NCBI RefSeq assembly: GCF_013410945.1
Contig: NZ_JACCCH010000001.1
Location: 620,001 to 684,000, forward strand
From: Leifsonia sp. AK011
Lineage (GTDB): Bacteria; Actinomycetota; Actinomycetes; Actinomycetales; Microbacteriaceae
DNA length: 64,000 bases
Reading direction: 5' to 3'
In this document: positions 32,541-41,770 of the stretch, piece by piece
How the letters are laid out: every line of letters begins with the position of its first letter
How positions within the stretch are numbered: the first letter of the stretch is position 1
The notes under the pieces: generated by a model
Seen by the model: the letters and a program-made list of their open reading frames with translations, nothing else
Database searches by the model: none
Told to the model about the DNA's origin: nothing
Position numbers and translations under genes: made by a program

Positions 32541-33476
32541 GTGCCAGAAACAATGAACGCCATCACCCAGGATGCGCTCGGCGAAGCCGACGTTCTGCAT
32601 GTCTCCCGCATCGATCGCCCAGAGCCCGGGATCGGCGAGGTCCTCATCCGGGTTCACGCGGCGGGTGTCAACCCCGCTGATGCGATGAACCGTCGTACCG
32701 GCATCTTCAGTGGGCCGCCTCCCTTCGTTCTGGGGTGGGATGTCTCGGGCGTGATCGCCGCCGTTGGACCGGGTGTCACCGTCCACAGCCCGGGCGACGA
32801 GGTCTTCGGGCTCCTGCCGTTCCCCCGGGGCGGAGGTGCGTATGCGGAGTTCGCCGTCGGACCCGCACGGGCGTTCGTGCCCAAGCCTGCGGCGCTCACG
32901 CATGTCCAGGCGGCTGCTCTTCCGCTCGCGGGGCTCACGGCGTGGCAGGCACTCGCCGAGACCGCGCACCTCGCTGCGGGCGATCGCGTGCTGATCACGG
33001 GGGCAGCTGGCGGGGTCGGGCATCTCGCCGTGCAGATCGCATCACACCTCGCCGCGCGCGTCGTGGCCCTCACCTCGGGGTCGAATGTGGACGCGGTCCG
33101 CGCCCTCGGTGCGGACGAGGTGCTCGACTACCGGGCGGTCGACTTCGCCGAGGTGCTGTCCGATCTGGACGTCGTACTTGACGTGGTCGGCGCCGACTAC
33201 CCGCTCAAGGCCCTGCGCGTGCTTCGGCCCGGGGGCATCCTCGTCTCGACGCTGCCCCAGAGTCTCGCGCCCGCCGTCCCCAGCGCCCGGGAGTCGGGGA
33301 TCCGCATCGCCGGGCTGTTCGTCGAGTCTGACCGTGTCGGGATGACAGCGCTGGCAGGGCTCGCGGCATCCGGGGCTCTTCGACCAACGGTCGCGGCCAC
33401 CTACCCCCTCCCCGAGGCGGCGCGGGCCCACGCCACCAAGCACGCCCCCGGCAAGGTCGTGCTGACGCTCGACTGA
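32541..33476 (+). CDS. Zinc-independent NADP-dependent quinone oxidoreductase (MDR superfamily)
   Basis: 311 aa. The GroES-like domain (~5-130) has HAAGVNPADAMNR and WDVSGVIAAVGPGV; the Rossmann domain has ITGAAGGVGHLAVQIA and DVVLDVVGADYPLKAL. Zinc ligands of alcohol dehydrogenases are absent, which places it with QOR-type reductases of quinones or enones. Start GTG 32541 is supported by the leaderless promoter; ATG 32553 is the alternative. It is followed 29 bp later by the SnoaL-like gene. Confidence 0.88.
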   Translation: MPETMNAITQDALGEADVLHVSRIDRPEPGIGEVLIRVHAAGVNPADAMNRRTGIFSGPPPFVLGWDVSGVIAAVGPGVTVHSPGDEVFGLLPFPRGGGAYAEFAVGPARAFVPKPAALTHVQAAALPLAGLTAWQALAETAHLAAGDRVLITGAAGGVGHLAVQIASHLAARVVALTSGSNVDAVRALGADEVLDYRAVDFAEVLSDLDVVLDVVGADYPLKALRVLRPGGILVSTLPQSLAPAVPSARESGIRIAGLFVESDRVGMTALAGLAASGALRPTVAATYPLPEAARAHATKHAPGKVVLTLD

Positions 33477-33505
33477 GCGCCGACGACTCCACGAAAGGAA
33501 CAACA

Positions 33506-34174
33506 ATGACCACTCCCAAGCAGACGGTCGTCACCGCGGTCGGTCGACTCTTCGGCCAGAAGGATGCGAGCGCGATCGACGACTACTTCGGCCCCGTGTA
33601 TGTGCAACACTCGGCGCTGGGTGTAGACGGGCTCGAGGGCGTCCGAGACCTGCTCGCCCAGCTGCCGCCGGGATTCCGCTACGAACTGGTGCGTGCGGTG
33701 TCGGACGGCGACCTCGTTGTGACCCACGGACTGTACTTCGGATACGGTCCCGGCCCCGTCGTCGGTTTCGACGTGTGGCGAGTGCAGGACGGTCGCATCG
33801 TCGAACACTGGGACGCGCTCGCCCCCTCGACGAGCCCGGACGAGCGGGCCGCCGTGGATGGTCCTACCGAGCCCTCACAGGGACCCGCCGATCACAATCG
33901 CGAAGTCGTGCTGGGCCTGCTCTCCGCGGGCACCCGGTCCGCAGCCGTTGACCACGCCCCGGCGCTCGCAGCAGCTGGCCCGTACGTGGTGGGCACGGTG
34001 CGACAAGTGATCGCGGAGGGGGACTTCGTCTTCACGCGTTCCGAGGGAACAGCGGGCGATGCCGCGGCGATCCTCAACGACCTGTGGCGGGTGGAGGGCG
34101 ACCGGGCCGTCGAGCGCTGGAGCCTCGTTGCGGCAGTTCCTGCCCAGTTGCCCCACGGGAACGGCGTCTTCTAG
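33506..34174 (+). CDS. SnoaL/NTF2-like protein with two domain copies
   Basis: 222 aa. Residues ~5-110 form one NTF2/SnoaL-like unit (FFGPVYVQHSALG-like start, ending VGFDVWRVQDGRIVEHWDAL); residues ~125-215 repeat the end motif as ILNDLWRVEGDRAVERWSLV. The second copy has lost the first helices' usual Y-x-QH motif. Such folds bind or isomerise small molecules. ATG 33506 follows AAAGGAACAAC. It lies in the same direction as the oxidoreductase and probably shares its transcript. Confidence 0.8.
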   Translation: MTTPKQTVVTAVGRLFGQKDASAIDDYFGPVYVQHSALGVDGLEGVRDLLAQLPPGFRYELVRAVSDGDLVVTHGLYFGYGPGPVVGFDVWRVQDGRIVEHWDALAPSTSPDERAAVDGPTEPSQGPADHNREVVLGLLSAGTRSAAVDHAPALAAAGPYVVGTVRQVIAEGDFVFTRSEGTAGDAAAILNDLWRVEGDRAVERWSLVAAVPAQLPHGNGVF

Positions 34175-34244
34175 ACGGGACGGTCGTGACGGGGCGCCCG
34201 CTCGAACGCCCCGTTACGGCTTCGTGAATAGTCCGACTGGGCCC

Positions 34245-34297
34245 TCGACTTCTGTCGCACCCCCTGCCTACGCTCGAAGGTGGCCCCCAAAGGGGGC
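34245..34297 (+). promoter_or_regulatory. Promoter region with GC palindrome before the 5'-nucleotidase gene
   Basis: -35 TCGACT (34245-34250) and -10 TACGCT (34269-34274), 18 bp apart. Immediately downstream is GCCCCC-AAA-GGGGGC (34283-34297) in the presumed 5' UTR. A similar palindrome precedes the large surface protein at 59194-59211. Confidence 0.5.
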
Positions 34298-34333
34298 ACA
34301 CCCGACGCACGGCTACTCTGCAGGGAGAAACAC

Positions 34334-37174
34334 ATGCGATCCCCCCATCCATTCACGAAGAGGATCGCCGCAGCGGCCGTCCTCGCGCTCGCTCTCACCG
34401 GAGTCGGCACCGCGCCAGCGCACGCCGCCGACCCGGTCACCATCGATCTGCTCAGCATCAACGACTTCCACGGTCGTCTCGAGGCGAGTTCCCCTATCGC
34501 GGGTGCCGCGGTGCTCGCGGGGATGGTCGACTCGTATCGCGCTGCAAACCCGAACACCCTCTTCGTCGGGGCGGGCGACCTCATCGGCGCCTCGACCTTC
34601 ACCTCTTTCATCCAGCAGGATGTCCCGACCATCGAGGCGCTGAACGTGATGGGCCTCGACACCAGTTCTTTCGGTAACCATGAGTTCGATCACGGAGTCG
34701 ACGACGTCGTCGATCGCATCGAACCGCTCGCAGACTGGGACTACCTCGCAGCGAACCTCTACAACAAGGGCACGACGACGCCCGCGTTCAAGGAGTACTA
34801 CGTGCAGGAGTTCGGCGATGTGTCCGTCGGGTTCGTCGGCGCGGTGACGGAGGAGCTGCCGAGCCTCGTGAGCCCAGCGGGCATCGCATCCATCGATGTC
34901 GGTCCCGTGGTCCCCGCCGTCAACCGCGTCGCGGACCAGCTCAGCGACGGCAACCCCGCCAACGGTGAAGCGGATGTTGTGGTGCTCCTCGTTCATGAGG
35001 GTGCGGCCACCACCAACATCTCCAGCGCCACCGACGACTCTCCGTTCGGCCGGATCGTGACCGGCGCCAACGCCAACGTCGACGCGATCATCTCGGGCCA
35101 CACCCACCTCGCGTACAACCACAACGTTCCGATCCCCGGCACCGACAGGACGCGCCCTGTGCTCTCCTCTGGCCAGTACGGCGAGAAGTTCAGCCACACC
35201 ACGATCCAGATCGACCCTGCGACGGGTGAGCTCGTGTCGATGGTCGCCGAGATCAAGAACCTGTTCGGCGCGTACCCGCCGAACGCCGAGGTGGCTGAGA
35301 TCGTGTCGGACGCCGTCGCGGTGGCTGTCGAGCGCGGTTCGGTGAAGCTCGGAGACATCACCGCCGACTTCAACCGCGGCGTCCAGGCAGCAGGAACCGA
35401 GAACCGTGGCGCGGAGTCCACGCTCGGCAACTTCGTCGCCGACGTGCAGCTCTGGGCGACGGAGTCCGCCGGCTCGCAGATCGCCTTCATGAACCCGGGC
35501 GGTCTTCGCGCCGACCTCAAGTACGCCGTGAACCCCAACACCCCGGGTGACGGTACGGGTGTGGTCACCTACGCCGAGGCGGCTGCCGTGCAGTCCTTCG
35601 CCAACACCCTCGTCACGAAGGACCTGACGGGCGACCAGATCCGCCAGGCACTCGAGCAGCAGTGGCAGCCGAGCGGCGCGAGCCGCCCGTTCCTCAAGCT
35701 CGGCATCTCGGAGGGGCTTACGTACACTTACAACCCGATCGGTGCTGCGGGCAGCCGCATCACGGGCATCTGGCTGGATGGCGCACCCCTCGACCCGACC
35801 GCGAGCTACAAGGTCACGGTGAACTCGTTCCTGGCCTCCGGTGGCGACAACTTCGGGGCCTTCGCGCTCGGCGCCAACAGCGCGGACTCCGGCAAGGTCG
35901 ACCTCGCGAGCATGGTCGAGTACTTTGAGGAGTTCCCGACGGCGGCCCCCGACTACGCGCAGCGCGCCGTCGGCGTTCAGGTGTCGTCCCCGGGAGCCTT
36001 CGGCTACAACCCCGGCGACGAGGTCACCCTCACGCTCTCGTCGCTGCTGTTCAGCAAGGACGGGCCGCGTACGGGCAGCGTCGTGGTGAGCGCTGGAGCT
36101 CAGCAGCTCGGCACGGCGACCATCGACCCGGCGATCGTCGACACCACCGACGAGGTCGGCCGCGCGGTCGTCACCGTCGAGATCCCGGCGGATGCCACGG
36201 GCACCCTGCCGCTCACGATCACCGTGCCCGGTACCGAGACCAGCGTCCCGGTGGAGCTGCCGATCACCTCGCTCGACGAGAAGATCGACAGGGTCGAGGG
36301 CGAGGATCGCTACGCGACGGCCGTCGAGCTCTCGCAGGCGTACGACACCGCGGACGTTGTGTACATCGCGACGGGGCAGACCTACCCCGACGCGCTGTCC
36401 GCTGGTCCCGCCGCCGCGCACGAGGGCGCACCACTACTGCTGGTGCGGCAGAACGAGATTCCCGCGGCGGTGGCCGCCGAGCTCGAGCGCCTCGACCCGG
36501 AGCGGATCGTGGTCGTCGGTGGCGAGCCATCCGTGTCCGCCGACGTCTTCGCGTCGCTGGAGGCCATGGTGGGTGCGCCGAACATGACGCGCTATGCGGG
36601 GGTCGATCGGTACGAGACATCCCGGATGATCGCCGAGGACGTCTTCGGCACCGCATCGCTCGCGTACGTCGCGACCGGCCAGACGTTCCCCGACGCGCTC
36701 GCCGCGGGTGCCGCCGCGGGCGCACAGGACGCACCCGTTGTGCTCGTGCCCGGCAACGCGACGGCGCTGGATGCCGCGACCACCGAGCTCCTCGAGGGCC
36801 TGGGTGTCGAATCCCTCAAGGTGACTGGCTCGAACCTCACGGTCACCGACGCGCTGTTCGACGACCTGAACGACATCGCTCCCGCCGTTCGTCTCTCGGG
36901 GATCGACCGGTTCGAGACGGCAGTGGCGATCAACCTCGACGCGTTCGAGAGCGCCGACCAGGTGTTCATCTCGACGGGGCTGAACTTCCCGGATGCGCTC
37001 GCGGCCTCCGCGATCGCCGGGGTGGAGGGCATCCCGCTCTTCATCGTTCGACCGCAGTGCGTGCCGCAGAGCGCGCTCGATGCACTCGACACACTCGACG
37101 TGCAGACCGCCACGGTCCTGGGCGGCACGGATTCCGTGTCGGTGGACGCCCAGAACCTGAAGTCCTGCGGCTAG
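34334..37174 (+). CDS. Secreted 5'-nucleotidase/UDP-sugar hydrolase with three CWB2 cell-wall-binding repeats
   Basis: 946 aa. A signal peptide (~1-32, ending AHA) is followed by a metallophosphoesterase domain (INDFHGRL, GAGDLIGAS, GNHEFDHG, SGHTHLAYN), a 5'-nucleotidase C-terminal domain (~350-500, FMNPGGLRADL), an Ig-like segment (~575-650) and three CWB2 repeats (~655-945) with the signature D-R-(Y/F)-(A/E)-T-A/S and (T)G(Q/L)xFPDALAA. It should release phosphate and nucleosides from external nucleotides while bound to the wall without covalent anchoring. ATG 34334 follows AGGGAGA. A strong hairpin at 37189-37222 follows the stop. Confidence 0.93.
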   Translation: MRSPHPFTKRIAAAAVLALALTGVGTAPAHAADPVTIDLLSINDFHGRLEASSPIAGAAVLAGMVDSYRAANPNTLFVGAGDLIGASTFTSFIQQDVPTIEALNVMGLDTSSFGNHEFDHGVDDVVDRIEPLADWDYLAANLYNKGTTTPAFKEYYVQEFGDVSVGFVGAVTEELPSLVSPAGIASIDVGPVVPAVNRVADQLSDGNPANGEADVVVLLVHEGAATTNISSATDDSPFGRIVTGANANVDAIISGHTHLAYNHNVPIPGTDRTRPVLSSGQYGEKFSHTTIQIDPATGELVSMVAEIKNLFGAYPPNAEVAEIVSDAVAVAVERGSVKLGDITADFNRGVQAAGTENRGAESTLGNFVADVQLWATESAGSQIAFMNPGGLRADLKYAVNPNTPGDGTGVVTYAEAAAVQSFANTLVTKDLTGDQIRQALEQQWQPSGASRPFLKLGISEGLTYTYNPIGAAGSRITGIWLDGAPLDPTASYKVTVNSFLASGGDNFGAFALGANSADSGKVDLASMVEYFEEFPTAAPDYAQRAVGVQVSSPGAFGYNPGDEVTLTLSSLLFSKDGPRTGSVVVSAGAQQLGTATIDPAIVDTTDEVGRAVVTVEIPADATGTLPLTITVPGTETSVPVELPITSLDEKIDRVEGEDRYATAVELSQAYDTADVVYIATGQTYPDALSAGPAAAHEGAPLLLVRQNEIPAAVAAELERLDPERIVVVGGEPSVSADVFASLEAMVGAPNMTRYAGVDRYETSRMIAEDVFGTASLAYVATGQTFPDALAAGAAAGAQDAPVVLVPGNATALDAATTELLEGLGVESLKVTGSNLTVTDALFDDLNDIAPAVRLSGIDRFETAVAINLDAFESADQVFISTGLNFPDALAASAIAGVEGIPLFIVRPQCVPQSALDALDTLDVQTATVLGGTDSVSVDAQNLKSCG

Positions 37175-37188
37175 ATCTCTAGCAAGTA

Positions 37189-37222
37189 CCGAGGGCGGGT
37201 GGGGTCCCCCATCCGCCCTCGG
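37189..37222 (+). terminator. Hairpin terminator after the 5'-nucleotidase gene
   Basis: CCGAGGGCGG (37189-37198) pairs with CCGCCCTCGG (37213-37222), extended inward by TGGGG/CCCCA. No T tract follows, which is usual for actinobacterial terminators. Confidence 0.75.
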
Positions 37223-37227
37223 TCTGC

Positions 37228-37233
37228 CATAAT
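37228..37233 (+). promoter_or_regulatory. Likely -10 element of the Gly-rich surface protein gene
   Basis: CATAAT at 37228-37233, directly after the terminator hairpin and about 85 bp before the ATG at 37318, which has its own ribosome binding site (TTGGAG, 37307-37312). No good -35 is visible. Confidence 0.45.
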
Positions 37234-37317
37234 CATCAGAACTCTCGCGCTGGAGTTTCGATGCGGCAGTAGCTGATCGACTCGCGCCAGGCACCGCACG
37301 CCTACCTTGGAGACGCC

Positions 37318-38460
37318 ATGAAGCTCGCCGCCCGCAAGTCCGCCACTATTTTCGCCGCGGCCGCCACCGCTGGCGCCTCCACGCTCATGTTCGGAGTGGC
37401 TCCCGCGAGCGCAGCCGATACTGATGCCTGCGGTGAGGGCACGCTTATCGCACCGGGTGTCTGCGAGCTGAGCTTCACCTCGGGCACGACGAGCTTCACT
37501 GCTCCCGCCTCGGCGACCCAGCTCGAGATGCTCCTCGTGGGCGCAGGCGGATCGGGTGCCGACCAGACTGCACCGAACACGAACGGATACGCCGCAGCGG
37601 GCGGGGGCGGCCAGGTCACGTACGTCGACTTCAGTGGCTCCGCCGATCCCATCGATGTCACGGTAGGTGCCGCGGGTGGCGCTGACACGAGCGCCGACGA
37701 CGGCACCACGTCCGCGACGGCCGTGAACGGCGACGACGCCGTCACTTCTGAGAGCAGCAACGCGGGTGGCGCGAGCGGAGACGGCGAGTTCTCCGGGTCG
37801 AGCGGCACGCTCGCCGGCGGTGGCGGAGCTGGCGGAAACGCCGACGCTGAGAACGGCGGCGATGGCGTGGTCGTCGGCGATCTCGTCGCTTCCGTCGATG
37901 GTTCCCTCTTCGCTGCCGACGACCGCTGCTTCGGCGGCGGCGGTGCTGCAGGATCGGCGACCGTGCAGGGCATCCCCGGCTGTGGAGCCGGCGGGCCTGT
38001 CGATGCGCTCGGCACGGGACTCTTCGCGCCGGTTGCCAACAGCGGCGGTGGCGGAGGTGGTCTCACGACCACCCAGAGCGCTGAGCTTCGCGCTGGTGCC
38101 GATGGTGTTGTGATCGCCCGCTGGAATGGTGCAACGGTCGCCCTGACGTTCGACGTGAAGGGCCATGGCGTCGCCCCCGCATCGCAGACGGTGATCGCGG
38201 GGACCGCTCCGGTGAAGCCCGCCGACCCCAAGGCGTCCGGCTACAGCTTCGATGGCTGGTTCGCCGATGCCGCGCTCACGGTTCCCGCTGACTTCACGGC
38301 GCCGCTCAGCGCGTCGACCACGTACTACGCGAAGTGGACGGCAGCCCTTGCCGCGACCGGCTCGACCGCGGATGCCGCGGCCCTGCCGATCGGCCTCGCT
38401 GCACTCGTAGCGGGCGCTGGGCTCTTCATCGCCGCCTCGCGTCGCCGTCGCCAGGCCTAG
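37318..38460 (+). CDS. Gly-rich secreted protein with InlB-type repeat and LAXTG sortase signal
   Basis: 380 aa. A signal peptide (~1-33, ...APASAA) precedes a Gly/Ala/Thr-rich region with runs such as AGGGGAGGNA and SGGGGGGL, reminiscent of trimeric or collagen-like adhesin stretches. Residues ~275-335 are one InlB B-repeat/Flg_new unit (VKGHGVAPASQTV, GYSFDGWFADAALT, STTYYAKW). The C-terminus is LAATGS, a hydrophobic helix and SRRRRQA, a class-E-type LAXTG sortase signal. It is probably an adhesin or a wall-surface protein; the ligand is unknown. Confidence 0.85.
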   Translation: MKLAARKSATIFAAAATAGASTLMFGVAPASAADTDACGEGTLIAPGVCELSFTSGTTSFTAPASATQLEMLLVGAGGSGADQTAPNTNGYAAAGGGGQVTYVDFSGSADPIDVTVGAAGGADTSADDGTTSATAVNGDDAVTSESSNAGGASGDGEFSGSSGTLAGGGGAGGNADAENGGDGVVVGDLVASVDGSLFAADDRCFGGGGAAGSATVQGIPGCGAGGPVDALGTGLFAPVANSGGGGGGLTTTQSAELRAGADGVVIARWNGATVALTFDVKGHGVAPASQTVIAGTAPVKPADPKASGYSFDGWFADAALTVPADFTAPLSASTTYYAKWTAALAATGSTADAAALPIGLAALVAGAGLFIAASRRRRQA

Positions 38461-38470
38461 CGCACCTCGC

Positions 38471-38490
38471 CCGCCCGGGCATCCGGGCGG
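38471..38490. terminator. Bidirectional terminator between convergent genes
   Basis: CCGCCCGG-GCAT-CCGGGCGG forms a perfect 8-bp stem with a 4-nt loop between the surface-protein stop (38460) and the acyl-CoA-ligase-like stop (38497). Confidence 0.75.
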
Positions 38491-38496
38491 CGTCGG

Positions 38497-39927
38497 TCAC
38501 ACGGCGCCGTAGCGTTCCGCGAGTTCGCGACGCAGCGGCTTGCCCGTGCGTCCGCGCGGGATCTCGTCCACGCGCGCGACGAGGGTGGGAGCGGCGGGTC
38601 CGAACTGCGCCTTGAGCCGCTCGACGAGGGCCGGGGCATCCGCGTCATCCGTGGTCACGAGGGCGATGCCCACCTGGAGCAGGCCGGAAGCCGACGTGAA
38701 GGCGAAGCTCGCGGCATCCAGGACTCCGGGGTGCTCCTGCGCGGCGTGGTCGAGCACGTTCGGGTCGAACTTCACGCCACCGGCGTTGAGCACCTCCGAG
38801 TCGCGGCCCGCGAGTGTGAGCCCGCCGTCCTCGCGGAAGTAGCCGCGGTCGCCCGGGTAGAACCAGCCGTCCCGGAACACCTCAGCTGAGGCCTCCGGGT
38901 TGCCGAGGTAGCCCTCGGCCATGCCGGGGCTGCGGTGGCGGATCGCGCCGACCGTTCCCGTGGGCACGGGGCTGCCGTCGTCGTCCACGACCTCGACGAT
39001 CGACCCCTGGTCCACGTGGCCGACGTCGAAGGGGTCGTCGGACTCGTAGGCGCGGGTGGTCGCGCCGCCGGCCTCGGTCGATCCGTAGCTCGTGAGCACG
39101 AGGCATCCCTCGAAGGCGCGTCGCGCCCGCTCGGTGGCGGCTGGAGGCATCACCGTGCCGGCGAGCATCGCCATCTGCACGCTCGGCAGGGTGCGCCCTT
39201 GAGCCTCGAGTGCGTCGATGATCGCCACCGCCTGCGCGGGCGAGCCCTTGAGTGTCTTCACCTGGTGCTTGTCGATCATGTCGATCAGGACCGTCGGGGA
39301 TGCCCCGCCGGCGCTCAGGAAGGGCTGCCCGCCCTTCACGCTGAGGAAGAACTCGCCGATACCCGCGACGGTGCCGGTGTCCATGAGGGAGAGATACGGG
39401 CTGCCCTGGAACCACCGGGGGAGCGCGGCATCCATGAGCATCTCCATTCGCCGGCCGAGCGCGATCGCCTTGGGAGTGCCCGTGGTACCGCTCGAGAACA
39501 CGATGCGGAGGGTCTCGATGGGCTCCTCGCTGGGTCGGATGCCGTAGGGATTCTCGTCGACCTGCTGCAGGAAGCGGGCGTCGACCTGCACAGCCTGCGC
39601 CGTGCTCGGCGGAGTGGTGCCGCGGTTGGTGAACAGCCACGTCACGGGCACGCGCGGGTCGATGGTCGCGTCATCCGGGATGACCGTGCTGATGCCACCC
39701 TCGTGGTAGACCGCCTCCGTGAACATGATGCTCAGCTGGTCGGGCAGGTCGAGCGCGACGATGTCGCCGGGCTTCACCCCGAGGCGCCGCAACTCGTAGG
39801 CGATCTTCTTCGCGTGGACGACGGCGTCCGCGTTCGTGATCGTCTGTGTCGGCGTGTACAGGAAGACGCCGCGCGGGTTCTCGTCGGCGTTCTTCTGCAG
39901 GTAGAGGAAGGGGTTCGGTGCGGACAT
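38497..39927 (-). CDS. Class I adenylate-forming enzyme (acyl-CoA synthetase-like)
   Basis: 476 aa, at the short end for the family (500-560). ATP-binding P-loop IVFSSGTTGTPKAI, adenylation motif TSYGSTEAGG, hinge-region GDRGYFREDGGLTLAGR and the catalytic-lysine motif IPRGRTGKPLRREL are all present. It activates a carboxylic acid as acyl-AMP and probably transfers it to CoA or a carrier; the chain type is unknown. ATG 39925-39927 is 7 nt after a minus-strand -10 TACCCT (39935-39940), so probably leaderless. No acyl-carrier gene is adjacent. Confidence 0.88.
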   Translation of the reverse strand: MSAPNPFLYLQKNADENPRGVFLYTPTQTITNADAVVHAKKIAYELRRLGVKPGDIVALDLPDQLSIMFTEAVYHEGGISTVIPDDATIDPRVPVTWLFTNRGTTPPSTAQAVQVDARFLQQVDENPYGIRPSEEPIETLRIVFSSGTTGTPKAIALGRRMEMLMDAALPRWFQGSPYLSLMDTGTVAGIGEFFLSVKGGQPFLSAGGASPTVLIDMIDKHQVKTLKGSPAQAVAIIDALEAQGRTLPSVQMAMLAGTVMPPAATERARRAFEGCLVLTSYGSTEAGGATTRAYESDDPFDVGHVDQGSIVEVVDDDGSPVPTGTVGAIRHRSPGMAEGYLGNPEASAEVFRDGWFYPGDRGYFREDGGLTLAGRDSEVLNAGGVKFDPNVLDHAAQEHPGVLDAASFAFTSASGLLQVGIALVTTDDADAPALVERLKAQFGPAAPTLVARVDEIPRGRTGKPLRRELAERYGAV

Positions 39928-39989
39928 TGTGTTCAGGGTAGTGGGGGGCGTTGGATACTCAGGGTCGCCGCCCAGTGTCGGTGGTGCGC

Positions 39990-40880
39990 CTACCCGCGCA
40001 GGGCCAGCACGTCCTGGCTCGGCGGCGCCCCGAACTGCCTGCGGTACTCGCGGCTGAACTGCGATGGACTCTCGTAGCCGACCGCGAACGCGACCCCGGC
40101 GATGTCGGTCGGGTCGGCGAGCAAGCGCAAGCGGGCCTCCTGCAGGCGGATGTTCTTCTGGTACTGGATCGGACTCATCGCGGTGACCGCGTGGAAGGCC
40201 CGGTGGAAGGCTGACGTGCTCATGCTGGCCTGCTGGGCGAGCTCATCGACGCGTACGGGTTCGGAGAAGTTCTCGCGCATCCGCCGAACGACGTGGCGCA
40301 CGCGCGCCAGGCTGCTGTCGGCGAGGCCGAGTTGGCGCACGGTGGCGCCCTGGCTGCCCGTCATGATGAGCCAGAGGATCTCCCGCTCGATGAGGGGTGC
40401 GAGTACGGGGATGTCGCGGGGCTCGTCGAGCAGGAGCAGCATGCGGCACGTGGCATCCAGCAGCCGAGCGGATGCCACCCCCACGGCGACTGCGGGCGGT
40501 GCAGGCTCGCCCCGACCGCTGCGGGCGAACTCGGCCGCAGCAGGACCGAGCATGAGCTCCGCAACCACTTCGGCGCGCAGGTCGAGACCGAAGCCGAATG
40601 CCGGATGTTCGGGTGTGGCATCCGCGAACTGGCCGGACACCGGAAGATCGACCGACGCCACGAGGTAGTCGCCTGGACCGTAGTCGTGAACGCTCGAGCC
40701 CACCGAGAGTCGCTTGGTGCCCTGGGCGACAACCGCGAGGAGAGTCCCCGTCGTCGGCTCGTCCTCGGGTCGTGAACTGGTCATGCGCGAGACGACGACG
40801 CCCGGGATGGCTGTGGGGATGATGCCCTCTGCGTCATCGGCGACGCGTTCGATGAGGGTTCGGAGTTCTGCAAGTCCCAT
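39990..40880 (-). CDS. AraC-family regulator with AraC_N (PF06719-type) domain
   Basis: 296 aa. N-terminal half (~15-165) is the AraC_N cupin-like domain (IPGVVVSR, VVAQGTKRLSVGSSVHDYGPGDYLV). The C-terminal ~100 residues carry two helix-turn-helix motifs (VDELAQQASMSTSAFHRAFH and IAGVAFAVGYESPSQFSREY). Members usually control a divergent SDR or reductase gene, which is exactly the arrangement here: the first SDR starts at 40994 on the other strand. Confidence 0.9.
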   Translation of the reverse strand: MGLAELRTLIERVADDAEGIIPTAIPGVVVSRMTSSRPEDEPTTGTLLAVVAQGTKRLSVGSSVHDYGPGDYLVASVDLPVSGQFADATPEHPAFGFGLDLRAEVVAELMLGPAAAEFARSGRGEPAPPAVAVGVASARLLDATCRMLLLLDEPRDIPVLAPLIEREILWLIMTGSQGATVRQLGLADSSLARVRHVVRRMRENFSEPVRVDELAQQASMSTSAFHRAFHAVTAMSPIQYQKNIRLQEARLRLLADPTDIAGVAFAVGYESPSQFSREYRRQFGAPPSQDVLALRG

Positions 40881-40993
40881 GGTTCACATCCAAGCACGGC
40901 CCTAGTACGTTCATGGCGAAGTGAGCAGGATTGGGCAAGAGCTCGATGGGAACGCCCTAACGCCCGATGGACCGGCCGGAGTTGTCTGGATAC

Positions 40994-41770
40994 ATGACAA
41001 CTCACACCACAACCACCGTCGCCGTCGTCACGGGCGGCACCGCAGGAATCGGCCGCAGCGCCGCCATCGAGATCGCCCGTCGCGGCACCGGAGTCGTCGT
41101 CACCTACAACTCACGGCCGGAGGGCGCCGACGAGACCGTTGCCATGATCGAGGAGCTCGGCGGGCGCGCGCGTTCGCTGAAGCTCGACGTCAGCGACACG
41201 ACCACCTTCCCCGAATTCCGCAAGTCGCTCGCCGCGGTCGTCCAGAACACCTGGGGCGTCGACCGCATCCATGCGCTCGTCAACAATGCGGGCTTCGGTG
41301 GGGGTATGGCTTTCGCCGAGATGACCGAGGACGCGTTCGACGCCTACTACCGCGTGCTGTTCCGCGGCCCGTACTTCCTCGCGCAAACCCTCCTGCCGAT
41401 GCTCGAGGACGGCGGATCGATCCTCAGCGTGTCGAGCAGCTCCGTGCGGCCTGGGGACACCGAGCCGGGGTACTCGGGATACGCGGGCATGAAGGCGGGA
41501 CTTATCACGGCGAGCCGGTTCATGGCGCGCGAACTCGGGGAGCGCGGCATCCGCGTGAACACGATCGCGCCGGGACCGACCCGGACCCGGTTGGGGGATG
41601 ACGCCTTCGAGAAGTACCCCGAGGTGATCCCGCCGCTCGTCGCGAAGACCGTGCTCGGGCGTCTCGGTGAGCCGCAGGACATCGGCTCGGTGATCGCCTT
41701 TCTCGTCTCGGATGACGCCGCGTGGATCACGGGCCAGGACATTCAGGTCTCCGGCGGGTACGCCCTGTGA
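40994..41770 (+). CDS. Short-chain dehydrogenase/reductase (FabG-like), SDR 1
   Basis: 258 aa, a classical SDR. Cofactor motif TGGTAGIGRSAA (TGxxxGxG), NNAG in ALVNNAGFG, catalytic Ser in SVSSSSV and Y-A-G-M-K in GYSGYAGMKAGL. The end ...ITGQDIQVSGGYAL is typical. ATG 40994 is chosen over an in-frame ATG 27 bp upstream by alignment with classical SDR N-termini. The stop overlaps the next start (GTGA, 41767-41770). Substrate unknown. First gene of a four-gene coupled unit. Confidence 0.92.
   Translation: MTTHTTTTVAVVTGGTAGIGRSAAIEIARRGTGVVVTYNSRPEGADETVAMIEELGGRARSLKLDVSDTTTFPEFRKSLAAVVQNTWGVDRIHALVNNAGFGGGMAFAEMTEDAFDAYYRVLFRGPYFLAQTLLPMLEDGGSILSVSSSSVRPGDTEPGYSGYAGMKAGLITASRFMARELGERGIRVNTIAPGPTRTRLGDDAFEKYPEVIPPLVAKTVLGRLGEPQDIGSVIAFLVSDDAAWITGQDIQVSGGYAL

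Noticed and set aside
32472-33023. Extension of the GlxA-like frame through the oxidoreductase gene
   Set aside because: Antisense shadow; the start at 32471 has a proper -10 and begins at the DJ-1 domain.
34313-36421. A 702-codon minus-strand open frame over the 5'-nucleotidase gene
   Set aside because: Antisense shadow; the plus strand has a signal peptide and full metallophosphatase motifs.
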